DNA from: an uncultured Prevotellamassilia sp. | GTDB lineage: Bacteria; Bacteroidota; Bacteroidia; Bacteroidales; Bacteroidaceae | NCBI GenBank assembly: GCA_934255485.1 | Contig: CAKQOG010000021.1 | Location: 1 to 41,358 of the forward strand | DNA length: 41,358 nt | Reading direction: 5' to 3' | Shown here: piece after piece, positions 1 through 9,114 of the stretch | Layout: each line of letters starts with the position of its first letter | Numbering within the stretch: the stretch's first letter is position 1 | Translations under genes and position numbers: made by a program | Notes under the pieces: generated by a model | What the model was told of the DNA's origin: nothing | Database searches by the model: none | Seen by the model: only the letters and a program-made list of their open reading frames with translations

Positions 1-102
1 ATCACTATCTGGAAGTACTTTTTTTGCGAATTCTTTCTCAAGTTCTTTGCAAAAGTCGTCTGCGATGCAGAAAATTTTAGTAATTTTGTCCTTGCTAATC
101 AT
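1..102 (-). CDS. IS982-family transposase, N-terminal fragment (cut by window edge)
   Basis: The minus strand encodes 34 codons from an ATG at 100-102 to the window edge without a stop. The peptide starts MISKDKITKIFCIADDFCKE and continues with a charged helix, which resembles the N-terminus of IS982-family DDE transposases common in Bacteroides and Prevotella. The catalytic DDE part lies outside the window, so intactness cannot be judged. Recognition is from memory of the family N-terminus only. Its presence at the flank of the defence cluster fits an accessory island. Confidence 0.55.
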   Translation of the reverse strand, partial: MISKDKITKIFCIADDFCKELEKEFAKKVLPDSD

Positions 103-158
103 TAGTAATTTACTTTTTATTCTACTATAAAGTTACTAATAATCAATGAATTAGCGAA

Positions 159-200
159 GGGTAGAACGAACTATTTTAGCTCGTTCTACCCTATTTTTTT
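159..200 (+). terminator. Hairpin with T-tract beside the transposase
   Basis: The arms GGGTAGAACGA (159-169) and TCGTTCTACCC (181-191) are perfectly complementary over 11 bp with an 11-nt loop, and a T-rich run follows at 192-200. This has the form of an intrinsic terminator for rightward transcription. It lies just upstream of the leftward transposase start, so it may block read-through across the insertion sequence, or it may be part of the IS end. Confidence 0.5.
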
Positions 201-484
201 ACGCAATCCTTATCCCGAACTCGCGTTACTTGCCATTGCAATATGTTTGTTATTCGCCCAAAAAGTTACTCATTTTATCTCAGACCATAGGTCTAATAGC
301 CATTAAAAGTTACTAAAACGAGTGTTTTTAGTGAATTTTGTTCACTTTTTAGAGCAGTTTGTATATTTTTTTGAGTTAAACAGTTTTTCAATTTCCTAAC
401 TGATAGTATTTTGAAAGTTTACGGTGCTCGCACTCCATAAACACCAGCGTCTCATTATACCTCTTAACCATCTTTATTCCAGAG
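201..484. other. Non-coding gap with short direct repeats
   Basis: I see no gene here. The nonamer AAAGTTACT occurs at 262-270 and 306-314, and a third copy lies at 129-137 inside the transposase upstream region. The stretch is AT-rich. It may be IS-end DNA plus the 3' untranslated region of the NACHT-TIR gene that ends at 485. No clear terminator for that gene was found. Confidence 0.35.
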
Positions 485-3400
485 TCATACCCGCTCCATT
501 ATTATCTCAACAATCGACCTGAACTGTGTCGCGCACAGCGAATCCAGATTCTCCGCATTCGTCCAGTCGATATACTCCTTAATAGCATCTATCTTGTCAT
601 AGATGGTCTCTATCACCTTCAGTTTGTCTGCTTGGGGCATGGCTTTGTTCGGGTCAATCTCATTCAGCCGCCTCACCATTTCTTCCTGCTCATCTTTCTT
701 TCCTTTCCAGTACCCTACCAAATCAGCGTAGAACAACGAACTACGAATAGTATCGTCCATCACAACGGGCAATATCCGTTCCTTATAATGCTCATCTTCC
801 AGAATGCCAGTCAATTCATACATGCAATTCTGGGAATACAAGTATGCCCTACTTAAAACGACGATTACCTGCTTCCCTGCTCTGATGGCATTCATGAAGT
901 CCTTGATATTCTCGTTATAAGGGCAGTCTTTCTTGTCTCGCTTGTAAGGAATGTTATGCGTATCCAGAACATAGCACAGGTAATCTACCGTATGCTGAGA
1001 ACTACTCTCCCAATTGTAAGAAATATATAGTATATCCTCAACGGCATCATTACCATCAGCCGCATCTTGTTTTTCTTCACCCCCGCGATTAATGTCACTT
1101 ACATCCGTCCCTAATAGCTCTATAACAGACTGTATATCACTGACTCCCGGATAGTACTCATAAAACTTGTCTTCAAAAGCGATGATATAGCGGTTCAAAT
1201 ACTTGAATTCTTCACCTTTCTTTGTAAGGTCTTTCAGATATTGCTTGACTTCCTTCAGTGCTTCCTCGCTCAATAAAGCTATTTGCTCCAAGGATGTCAT
1301 AATGCTATTTGATGTATGAATACCGTCAATCTTATGTTCTTGACAGTACTTTACAAAATAGCACAACGACGGTATGGCGTTCTGTGTCGCATAGTTAAAG
1401 ATGAAATCCTCACCATGATCCATCATATCCGGATGCCGTACCAGATAGTCAAGCCCGTCTAGACTTCCCATACTTATCAGCAACCTTACCGCCCTGCTCA
1501 AATCATAGCCAGTATAATTTTTAAACTCCGGCTCCAGTTCTTGTCTTACCCAGCCATCATCACCTAAGTTTCTGTGGATAGACGTATAGCAGAACACTTT
1601 ATCTGAAATACTCATACTCCGGCTGGCCGCTTTTATCTCGTCTATCATCAACTTCCCCTTGATTAGCGTTTCCAGAATATTGGCTGACAGGTTATGGGAA
1701 GATAGAGCAAACCTCAGGGATTCTTTGTATCCTTCGCTTATGTGATTCTCAACAATATAATTGGCATAATCGTAAGGTTTGTTGCTCCTCACATTACTCG
1801 ACAATCCCTTTAGTTTCTTGACAACCTCCGGAGCCAATGTCTCTACAGGTACTCTCTCTGAGACATACTTGAACAGCGTGTACTCTGTATTAAAATAGTT
1901 ATCTTTGTCTTTCCTTGATATACTTAAGTCCGAATAATCCAGAAGCCCTATAAGTGTTTCTTGGGACACTTCAAAATACTCATGCAAAAGCATTGAGACA
2001 GCTACTTTCGAGAAATAATAGGGTTGCTCTCCCCGGCTTACTTTCTCCACCGTCCTTTTAGCTGTTGTCAGGCAGCGATTCCTCATCTCATCGGTTACGG
2101 TCAAGTCTTCATTAGGATTCAACATCAGTTCTTCTATCTCCTTCATGAAGAATCCATCGTACACCTCTTTGTTCTTGATGCCTTTTATGATTCCCTCTTT
2201 ATCGTACTGGTTGTTATCATTGGCATACTGCAAGATGAATCTGTAGGCATACTGATTATAACCATCCTCTTGCTGCCGCAGGTAATTCCAATGCTCTCTG
2301 CGGGTTTCAAACTTGTCAAGGCTTCCCACCATCTCCAGCACTTCTTGCTTAAAAACAGAATAATTCATAAAATCGTTAAAGCAAGTCCGTAGTCGTTCCT
2401 TTCTCTTATGAAAGCGACTATTGGCAGGAACCAACTCCTTGTAAAGGCCATTAGCATATTCAGCAACTTCTTCACATGGCATTTCATCATACCATGAAGC
2501 CTGTGCGCGGTGATGCTCATTACCTTTCTCAAAATGACTAAAGTCTTCTTTTACATCATCCACGGTCATCCATAAGGCAGCCATAAAGAAAACCTTTCGG
2601 ATGTTGTCGTGCTCTAACTCATTTGGGTTTTGTTCAATAAATATCAGCTGGCACTTCTTGTAGAACTGCTCTCTTCCTCTTTCCCTTAAGTCCGCATCCA
2701 AGTAGGCCTTGCGTATAAGTGCTAACAGCTCTTGGGAATGTTCCTCCCTGTCAAAGCGATAATGGTATTCTTTGAATAGCCTTATATAGTAATTTTCCAA
2801 TAGGGGTACTAACTCTTGGTGGCCGTTTCTGATGGAAGAAGCCAAAATGTTGAGCGCATTGCTCATCATCTGGTTATACTCTTCCCATTCATCGCGGTAA
2901 AAGCTACGTGGATTATAGAATTGATGTGATATAATCTTCTTGACGCTATCTTCCGTTTTTACTTTACTGAGTGCATTGTAAACAACAGTTCTCGATACAA
3001 TATGCGTGGTTATCCCCTCCCGCTGGTTGTGAACATGCTTTTCCTTGTCCAGAATATAATCCACATAGCCATCAACCCTTTCTGCAACATCTATCAGCTT
3101 GATCATCGAGCGGATTGCCTCGTAATGATCGGAAGTGCTGACTATCGCAAAGAAACGTTCCAGATATTTTTGTTGGGAAAAGAAATTATTGTCCATATAT
3201 AAGAAGGATAGGTCGTGCTTCTTCTTATACGCCAACGTCTCTCGTGTTTTTTGCTCCAGTGTTTTGAAAAGTTCCTCAGTCAGTTCCTTACTCTCATATT
3301 GCAACCACGTCCAGTTCAAGAAATAGCAGAGGCACATTAGGTCTGAATAATAGGCCGTTCCTATTTCTGCGTCATGCAATTCATCAATGATGAAACGTAT

Positions 3401-5107
3401 CGATTCTTGGCTCTTGGCGAATTCTATCAGATTCTTGTAATCCTGAGTAAGAATGCTAGCCATCCGAATACCCAACGATTTGTATTCAAGCATCAATCCT
3501 TTGAATACATCGCACCGGGTCACCGCGCTCAGCATGTCACGGTCAATATAGATAATCAGTTCCAGACTGGCAGTGCGTAGCCATTTGATAATCTCTTGTA
3601 TGTCATTCTCTTCTCCCCTGCCATACATAGAGACCCACAGCATAATGATATTATACCATTCAGCCTTTATCCTTCCCGTGGGTTGTACCGCAAGTTGCTT
3701 CGCCCGACCGATGCCCTCTCTTTTTAGGTAATTGGCTACGAGCCATTCGCGAAAGGCATTATGCTTGAAGGAGTATCTGCCATCTTCACAGCGTATCAAG
3801 TCATATCTCAAGCATTCCGTAACATTGTCTGGATTATTATCCAAGCATATCAGCAGTTCTTCATTGCTCAGTGTCTGCACATTCAGCAACGATAATCCCA
3901 ATGCCACTTTTTCAAGCAACTTAACGGAATCATTAAAAGAATGCCTTACTGCCAACTTAACCCTTTTGCTTTCCTTCTCCTCATCATAACTCTTTTCTAT
4001 AAACAGTCGGTAAATCTCAGCCTTGTTTTTAGGCAACTGTTTATTATTGTCTTTATATGCTCCTATCAGCACGTTCAGGAAGAATGGATTCCTGACAAAA
4101 TCGGTCAGTTCGTTCTCGTTAATCATAACGGCCAACCCGTTACCTGGTCCAAGCATATGGTTGATATGGTCATTGGCATCTCCATAGCTCAACTCTTCTA
4201 AGAAAAGGTCACAAAATTGTTCCAACTCCTTTTCCCTTCTGTAATTGCTCCTGCAGGAGAGCACCATCTTCATTTCTGGATGGTCGTAGGCATACCCGCT
4301 GATTTCCTCAATAAGGTCATCATACTTCTGCCCGTTCACCTCGTCAAGAGCATCTATCACCACCACGATTTCCTTTCCTTCCTCAAACCTGGCTAATGGA
4401 AGTTCTGTTCTTTTCAGCTTGGTGTTATTACGCACTTCCAGCATTATGGGCAGATAGAGTCCGCTTTCCTGCAATTCCCAGCAGAGTTGCTTCAGTTCCG
4501 TCGTTTTTCCAGTCTGAGCACTGCTGTAAATAATGAACTTATTGGTAGTTGCCTCTACAAGGCCAGTAACAAATTCTACCAGACAATGTCTTTCTCTCAG
4601 TTTCAGAGCATAGTAGATAAAACTGTCCTGCGTATTCTCCAGTGAGCAATACCGTCTGATATATCCTTCTACAGTTTTGTGCTTGGGCAAACCTCTCCAA
4701 CGATGATTCTCATTAGCAGGGATATTCGACTGAATCAAGGCGCAGAGATTATCTACTTTTTTCCCCACCTTCTTTATAGCCTGCTCTTGTATAAAGTGAG
4801 CACAATCCTCGTCTTTGCGCAGTTCGTCAGCCCATAAGCTAACAAGATTCCTGATGGCAGCAGCATCCTCTTCATTGTTCCTTCCTACCACTTCGGACAA
4901 CTCTTGGGGAGTTGAGTATCTTTGCTGCGCAATCCGTTGTCTCAAGGCATCGTCAGCGCTCCATTTCTCCAATGCTCTCTGGTAGCAATGGATAATCTTC
5001 TCCTGCAACAACAAATCTTCCCCAAACGAAAACATTTGCTTTAAGGATGGGATGTTACCTGCCATATAGGAAGTAACGAAACCTACAAAAATATCAAGGC
5101 TTGTCAT
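485..5107 (-). CDS. NACHT-type STAND NTPase with C-terminal TIR domain (candidate anti-phage NLR-like protein)
   Basis: This is a 1540-aa protein. Seen in the sequence: a helical N-terminus (about 1-150); a Walker A motif AQTGKTT with G200, K201 and T202; a NACHT-style Walker B VVVIDALDE with D252, D255 and E256; a sensor-like SCRSN shortly after; and a winged-helix signature FKHNAFREWLVANYL near 444-460. A long all-helical stretch (about 500-1350) follows, probably a superhelical sensor. The last ~180 residues start DILYISYNWES (I1362, S1363, Y1364) and contain NCMYELTG with Glu1431 at the position of the catalytic Glu of NADase TIR domains. Known for the family: bacterial STAND NTPases sense phage proteins and oligomerise, and TIR domains cleave NAD+ or make signalling nucleotides. 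It is the last gene of the array, 6 nt after the SIR2-like gene. The C-terminal position of the effector is notable because effectors are usually N-terminal in Avs-type proteins. The defence role is inferred. Confidence 0.85.
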   Translation of the reverse strand: MTSLDIFVGFVTSYMAGNIPSLKQMFSFGEDLLLQEKIIHCYQRALEKWSADDALRQRIAQQRYSTPQELSEVVGRNNEEDAAAIRNLVSLWADELRKDEDCAHFIQEQAIKKVGKKVDNLCALIQSNIPANENHRWRGLPKHKTVEGYIRRYCSLENTQDSFIYYALKLRERHCLVEFVTGLVEATTNKFIIYSSAQTGKTTELKQLCWELQESGLYLPIMLEVRNNTKLKRTELPLARFEEGKEIVVVIDALDEVNGQKYDDLIEEISGYAYDHPEMKMVLSCRSNYRREKELEQFCDLFLEELSYGDANDHINHMLGPGNGLAVMINENELTDFVRNPFFLNVLIGAYKDNNKQLPKNKAEIYRLFIEKSYDEEKESKRVKLAVRHSFNDSVKLLEKVALGLSLLNVQTLSNEELLICLDNNPDNVTECLRYDLIRCEDGRYSFKHNAFREWLVANYLKREGIGRAKQLAVQPTGRIKAEWYNIIMLWVSMYGRGEENDIQEIIKWLRTASLELIIYIDRDMLSAVTRCDVFKGLMLEYKSLGIRMASILTQDYKNLIEFAKSQESIRFIIDELHDAEIGTAYYSDLMCLCYFLNWTWLQYESKELTEELFKTLEQKTRETLAYKKKHDLSFLYMDNNFFSQQKYLERFFAIVSTSDHYEAIRSMIKLIDVAERVDGYVDYILDKEKHVHNQREGITTHIVSRTVVYNALSKVKTEDSVKKIISHQFYNPRSFYRDEWEEYNQMMSNALNILASSIRNGHQELVPLLENYYIRLFKEYHYRFDREEHSQELLALIRKAYLDADLRERGREQFYKKCQLIFIEQNPNELEHDNIRKVFFMAALWMTVDDVKEDFSHFEKGNEHHRAQASWYDEMPCEEVAEYANGLYKELVPANSRFHKRKERLRTCFNDFMNYSVFKQEVLEMVGSLDKFETRREHWNYLRQQEDGYNQYAYRFILQYANDNNQYDKEGIIKGIKNKEVYDGFFMKEIEELMLNPNEDLTVTDEMRNRCLTTAKRTVEKVSRGEQPYYFSKVAVSMLLHEYFEVSQETLIGLLDYSDLSISRKDKDNYFNTEYTLFKYVSERVPVETLAPEVVKKLKGLSSNVRSNKPYDYANYIVENHISEGYKESLRFALSSHNLSANILETLIKGKLMIDEIKAASRSMSISDKVFCYTSIHRNLGDDGWVRQELEPEFKNYTGYDLSRAVRLLISMGSLDGLDYLVRHPDMMDHGEDFIFNYATQNAIPSLCYFVKYCQEHKIDGIHTSNSIMTSLEQIALLSEEALKEVKQYLKDLTKKGEEFKYLNRYIIAFEDKFYEYYPGVSDIQSVIELLGTDVSDINRGGEEKQDAADGNDAVEDILYISYNWESSSQHTVDYLCYVLDTHNIPYKRDKKDCPYNENIKDFMNAIRAGKQVIVVLSRAYLYSQNCMYELTGILEDEHYKERILPVVMDDTIRSSLFYADLVGYWKGKKDEQEEMVRRLNEIDPNKAMPQADKLKVIETIYDKIDAIKEYIDWTNAENLDSLCATQFRSIVEIIMERV

Positions 5108-5113
5108 CTTATT

Positions 5114-6148
5114 CTATAATTCAACTGGCAGGTAAAACTGCCCACAGTTTTTAATAGGTTCAATATTCACTATTCTATCCGAAGGCAGCACAGCGTGGAT
5201 AGCTTGTATAACAGCATCAGGGTTGATGTCCTGTACATACACTTTCTTCAAGTTGGGCATTCCGCTAAAAATTGCCCTATCAGTAACCCTGTTAAAAAAC
5301 GGGAATGAATAACCAATTACAACTACTATTTCAGTATCGTTTATAGTTTGAGTTAAGGTTGACTTGATTTTCTCATTATTAGTCGATTTTTCCCAAGCAA
5401 ACGACAGATGCGTTTTGAAATCTAATCCAATTCCCGATGTATCCACTTGTGAATCGTGATAAAATTCTATTATCTGTAGAGCCGCAGGCATATTCTTTTC
5501 ATCATCTTTGATATACTGGATGGTTGACTTATCCTCAAACGTCGCAGATCCGTTGATTTTGATAATTACACCATGGTTTGGCTGCTGTGGCCATTCTCCT
5601 TGAATGTTCTTTTCAAATAGAGGCAGTTTACTATTGTGATTATAAGCCTTGTATGCATTCTCTATCTGAGAGTCATAATTCCAGGATACAATACTGATAT
5701 CTTTGGGTAACATCAGGTTCCCCTCTTCAAGCACATTTGCAAGAAAAGTATCATATCTGCCATCAGGTTTGTAAACTAGTTGCGCCCATACGAAGAAAGC
5801 GCACAAGACGGATTTCAATTTTTTGAATTCGCACGCCCTGCCTGTCAAATAGAGTTTACGTGCATATGTATCAATTGTGGCATGTTCTTGAATTCCTTTG
5901 ATGAGTTGATCAATATCATAGAGCATGTCAAGTCTCTCTGATTCTATATTGGATGCAGACTGCCTGTAAGTGTTTTGAAATACCATCTCGCAATCAGAAG
6001 GTATCACAGCCGTCTCTATATAAGCTTGAAATAAAGCAAACTGCTCCGGTATCTCCGACACAACGGGAATACCTTCAATAATTTTCTTATCCTCACCTCT
6101 TCTGCCATAACTGGCTCCTGCACCAAGGTAATATATTGTTCTACTCAT
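5114..6148 (-). CDS. SIR2-like NAD-binding protein with Asn at the usual catalytic His
   Basis: This is a 344-aa protein. The N-terminus IYYLGAGASYG (G9, G11, S13) is the GAG nucleotide-binding motif of SIR2-like proteins. IVSWNYDSQIENAY matches the conserved NYD segment, and VVVIGYSFPFFNRVTDRAI matches the late GYS(F/L)..D motif. In active SIR2 homologues a K-x-H-G segment carries the catalytic His; here the segment is IKINGSATF and the equivalent residue is Asn199. It may therefore bind NAD or a nucleotide without hydrolysing it, or my alignment by eye may be off. The gene sits 19 nt after the 693-aa gene and 6 nt before the NACHT-TIR gene, so co-transcription is very likely. SIR2 and TIR proteins act in Thoeris, Avs and prokaryotic Argonaute systems; the role here is inferred. 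Confidence 0.75.
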   Translation of the reverse strand: MSRTIYYLGAGASYGRRGEDKKIIEGIPVVSEIPEQFALFQAYIETAVIPSDCEMVFQNTYRQSASNIESERLDMLYDIDQLIKGIQEHATIDTYARKLYLTGRACEFKKLKSVLCAFFVWAQLVYKPDGRYDTFLANVLEEGNLMLPKDISIVSWNYDSQIENAYKAYNHNSKLPLFEKNIQGEWPQQPNHGVIIKINGSATFEDKSTIQYIKDDEKNMPAALQIIEFYHDSQVDTSGIGLDFKTHLSFAWEKSTNNEKIKSTLTQTINDTEIVVVIGYSFPFFNRVTDRAIFSGMPNLKKVYVQDINPDAVIQAIHAVLPSDRIVNIEPIKNCGQFYLPVEL

Positions 6149-6167
6149 TTTATATTTCTTACGTTAT

Positions 6168-8249
6168 TTACAATTCTCTCAGACCATTCTTATGCGATGC
6201 CCATATCAAACTCATAAAATGAATCGTAGGCTGACACTCTATTTCATTCAGGCATGCTATCTCATCATGGGTAAGATAGTCTTCATTCCCATTACACAAT
6301 AGTTTGTCTGCAACCACAAACATAGCGGGGCTAATAATACCTGTATCTATCAATTCCAGTAACTCTTTCTGATTATCATTAAAATCGATATTGGCGCAAA
6401 GTTCCTTTCTGTCATTGTAATAAAGTCCCTTCAATTCAGCATCCTTCTGTACCAGACGTCTTCGATGGTAAAAAATACCATTATCGTGAATATAGGATGC
6501 ATTTATCGGAGAAGGAGAATCCTGACCATTATTCTTAAAATAATTTGCTTGCGTTTCAAGCCACCTCTTTAATTCCTCCCTGCCTGTCGGTATTCCACCT
6601 AGTGAAGATACCCACTCTAGCATGTCGGGGACAGCTCCCATGAAACTGACTTTAACCTTTCTATCATCTAAATTCCATGATAAACAGAATGAAATACTAT
6701 CCTCTATACCATTGCTGTTAAGTCCCTTCAAGAGCATCATTATCCCTTCTATTGTATTCATTATCGTGCTTGCAGGATTATTGCCACCGTGATAAATCTC
6801 TGGTAAATCATGGAAATTGTCTCTATAGCTAATGAAGCGGCAGTTTGGATAGTCCATTTCTCCTCCACAACGTCGTATACACTTTGCCAAATCAAGAGCC
6901 ATCAAATCTGTTGTTTCTACTGTCCCCTCCATCAGTTCGCATGTATCAAAGTCTCTATAGAGTCGTTCTACTCCTTCTTCACCTTTTGCATGGTAACTAT
7001 ATAGCAATCTGACGCCATCTCCTTTCTTAAGAACAAACGGCACAAATTTTGAAAGGGGATTTATTGGCTGCTGTTTCTTTCCCACGAAGGGCACGTTTTC
7101 GCCAAAATATCTATATACATCCTGATTACCCCTAAGATAATGAGTTATAAGACTCTTCCATTTCTTGATTGGCAATGGTCCATCTATTCTGAAAACCTTA
7201 GTATATACTGCAGTATGCCCCGTCGCTGTTATCGAATTTCCTAACCGTCTGCATATCGCATCAAGGTCATAACTTCGTATAGCTCCATCAAAATGGTCAA
7301 AAACACCGGTTGTCGTGTCATAAAATGAATGCAGATATCGACAAGCATACGTTCCTTCTGGCTGTGTCGGTACTTCTACGTCCGTAACCTCCTCCATCTC
7401 AAACTGACGCTTCCCATCTTTTTCTTGCCACACAAATTCAGTTTTCTTTATTTGATTAAAGAGATATTCTGTTTTATTCGTGTCGTATGCAGTTACACCT
7501 TCCTTTATCTTGCTGATATCATCTGTATACTCTGGCCCATACCAATAGTCAAACTCTTGAGTTTCTTTAAATGATGGCGTATATCCCACATAGTCCAAAT
7601 CAACCCGTATTCTCACAGGGGTCTCTTCAGTGCATGAATCAAATAACTCTTTTAGAAATTCTTTATTAAAACAATTATAGCGGGATAGTGAACGTCTTAG
7701 GTAAGGATGTACTAACACCGCAAGACTGTTCTTCTTAGAGGCAAAAACACCGTCTCCCTTATAATCAAAATTTTGAAGTAGAACATTTAAAAATATAAGT
7801 CCATCTCCGTCTATATTATCTCTAAGGAATGGGAATGCATCAAGTACAATGTTATTATAGCCGTACAACACAATTCCATTTGACATCATACGACATACAT
7901 CCTTCGTTAATCCCAAGCTACTCACCTCTTTGTTGAACTCCTGTGAATACTGCAGGACTCGTTCTATCATTTTTTCATTAAGATAGTCAGTTCTGGCTGC
8001 CATCACCCAGCGCTTCTCTTCTGTCGTTTCTGGCAAAGAAGTGTTACCCAACAAATAGGTACTTTCATGAGACAAGAATAATGCTGAAATACGAGTAACT
8101 CCTAAGGGACGATGGATATCATGCTCAATATTTGATGGCACACAACGATCATAGCCTTGCCATAGTGCATCTTCCAATGCCCCTATTGAGAACCTAATAC
8201 CAGACTTAGACATGCCATCTGTCAAATATACTCCCGTTAAATGCTTCAT
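6168..8249 (-). CDS. Large protein of unknown family in the candidate defence operon (693 aa)
   Basis: I do not recognise the family. The 693-aa protein has no signal peptide, membrane segment or obvious repeat and appears to be a soluble mixed alpha/beta protein. The first ~70 residues contain SGIRFSIGALEDAL and then a segment ending EHDIHRPLGVTRI. That arrangement is faintly like the GxFxxxxL...HD..xPxG pattern of phage prohead proteases, but the resemblance is weak and by eye only. Other visible segments are Cys/Arg-rich CRRLGN and CIRRCGGEMDYPNC. It starts 63 nt after the Abi-alpha stop and ends 19 nt before the SIR2-like gene. Its position between three recognisable defence-type genes suggests a sensor, adaptor or effector in the same system, which is inference from context. 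Confidence 0.7.
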   Translation of the reverse strand: MKHLTGVYLTDGMSKSGIRFSIGALEDALWQGYDRCVPSNIEHDIHRPLGVTRISALFLSHESTYLLGNTSLPETTEEKRWVMAARTDYLNEKMIERVLQYSQEFNKEVSSLGLTKDVCRMMSNGIVLYGYNNIVLDAFPFLRDNIDGDGLIFLNVLLQNFDYKGDGVFASKKNSLAVLVHPYLRRSLSRYNCFNKEFLKELFDSCTEETPVRIRVDLDYVGYTPSFKETQEFDYWYGPEYTDDISKIKEGVTAYDTNKTEYLFNQIKKTEFVWQEKDGKRQFEMEEVTDVEVPTQPEGTYACRYLHSFYDTTTGVFDHFDGAIRSYDLDAICRRLGNSITATGHTAVYTKVFRIDGPLPIKKWKSLITHYLRGNQDVYRYFGENVPFVGKKQQPINPLSKFVPFVLKKGDGVRLLYSYHAKGEEGVERLYRDFDTCELMEGTVETTDLMALDLAKCIRRCGGEMDYPNCRFISYRDNFHDLPEIYHGGNNPASTIMNTIEGIMMLLKGLNSNGIEDSISFCLSWNLDDRKVKVSFMGAVPDMLEWVSSLGGIPTGREELKRWLETQANYFKNNGQDSPSPINASYIHDNGIFYHRRRLVQKDAELKGLYYNDRKELCANIDFNDNQKELLELIDTGIISPAMFVVADKLLCNGNEDYLTHDEIACLNEIECQPTIHFMSLIWASHKNGLREL

Positions 8250-8312
8250 TTTTCTACTAAATCAGTTATATACCTACCTCTCCTCCAACGTCTTATTATT
8301 GGAATATAGAGA

Positions 8313-9101
8313 CTATCTACAAGCTTCTCTAAACTGCTTGCCATATTCATTCACATAAACCACACTATCTGTGGTCTCGATTTTGAGTTGCTGTTGAGGA
8401 TACGTATTTTTATATCCATCAAGCACCTGCTCTAAAAAAGCATTTTGTTGCAAAGCAGTATAATTGGCCCCAATAATAGTTCTATCATACATTAATTCTA
8501 AAATGCCAAATTTGCTCATGCGAATAAGAGATGCAGATACGGCAAACTCGTCATAGCCATCGATTGTCCATCCCAAATACCACTCGGGCAATGCATTTGT
8601 ATAAATCTGGTTGGTACCTTTAATTGCAATTCTCGGATTAATCGCCATTACATATCCATGGGTTTTTGATAACTTCTCAAAGAGCAATGCATCTAACCTG
8701 TTCATTTTCTTGATAATATCGACATAGGATGGGTGCACCACATTCTCCTTACTAATATCCATCGAATTGGCAAGCAAGGCGATGTACATTTCCCTCAGTG
8801 TCTCATTCTGTGCTGTATAAGTTAATGACTGTAGCAAGGGCACAGCTATTTCTGGGTCAGGACTCTTCAGCCGCTCCTCAGGTACTTTCTCCAATCGCTT
8901 TTGCACCTCTTTCTCAACGTAGTCCTCTATCTTTTCCCAACACCAAAGGAAACCACGTATTGGTGCCAGTAATACTTTTACAGTCCTTCCAGCAACAGCC
9001 CCTACTTCAGATACAGCAGGTCTTGCTGCATCCTTATATACTTCTATACCTAAATCCTTCATCAAATCCATATATTCTTCTATATTCCGTAGTCCCGGCA
9101 T
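8313..9101 (-). CDS. Abi-alpha (DUF4393) family protein
   Basis: This is a 262-aa protein. The central segment (DPEIAVPLLQSLTYTAQNE, then LREMYIALLANSMD and VHPSYVDIIKKM) matches the conserved core of the DUF4393 family, which Pfam names Abi_alpha after abortive infection. The N-terminal 25-60 region (VGAVAGRTVKVLLAPIRGFL) is hydrophobic or amphipathic and could touch the membrane. A helix rich in Lys and Glu follows. It begins 13 nt after the stop of the interrupted ATPase gene and is followed 63 nt later by the 693-aa gene. The family is linked to phage resistance, but I know of no established mechanism. In this operon it could be a membrane-acting or regulatory component; that part is inference. 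Confidence 0.72.
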   Translation of the reverse strand: MPGLRNIEEYMDLMKDLGIEVYKDAARPAVSEVGAVAGRTVKVLLAPIRGFLWCWEKIEDYVEKEVQKRLEKVPEERLKSPDPEIAVPLLQSLTYTAQNETLREMYIALLANSMDISKENVVHPSYVDIIKKMNRLDALLFEKLSKTHGYVMAINPRIAIKGTNQIYTNALPEWYLGWTIDGYDEFAVSASLIRMSKFGILELMYDRTIIGANYTALQQNAFLEQVLDGYKNTYPQQQLKIETTDSVVYVNEYGKQFREACR

Positions 9102-9114
9102 CCTTTAGATGCCC

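Noticed and set aside
6168..8249. Calling the 693-aa protein a prohead protease
   Set aside because: Only a short HD...PLG segment is suggestive; no catalytic Ser could be placed, so the function is left open.
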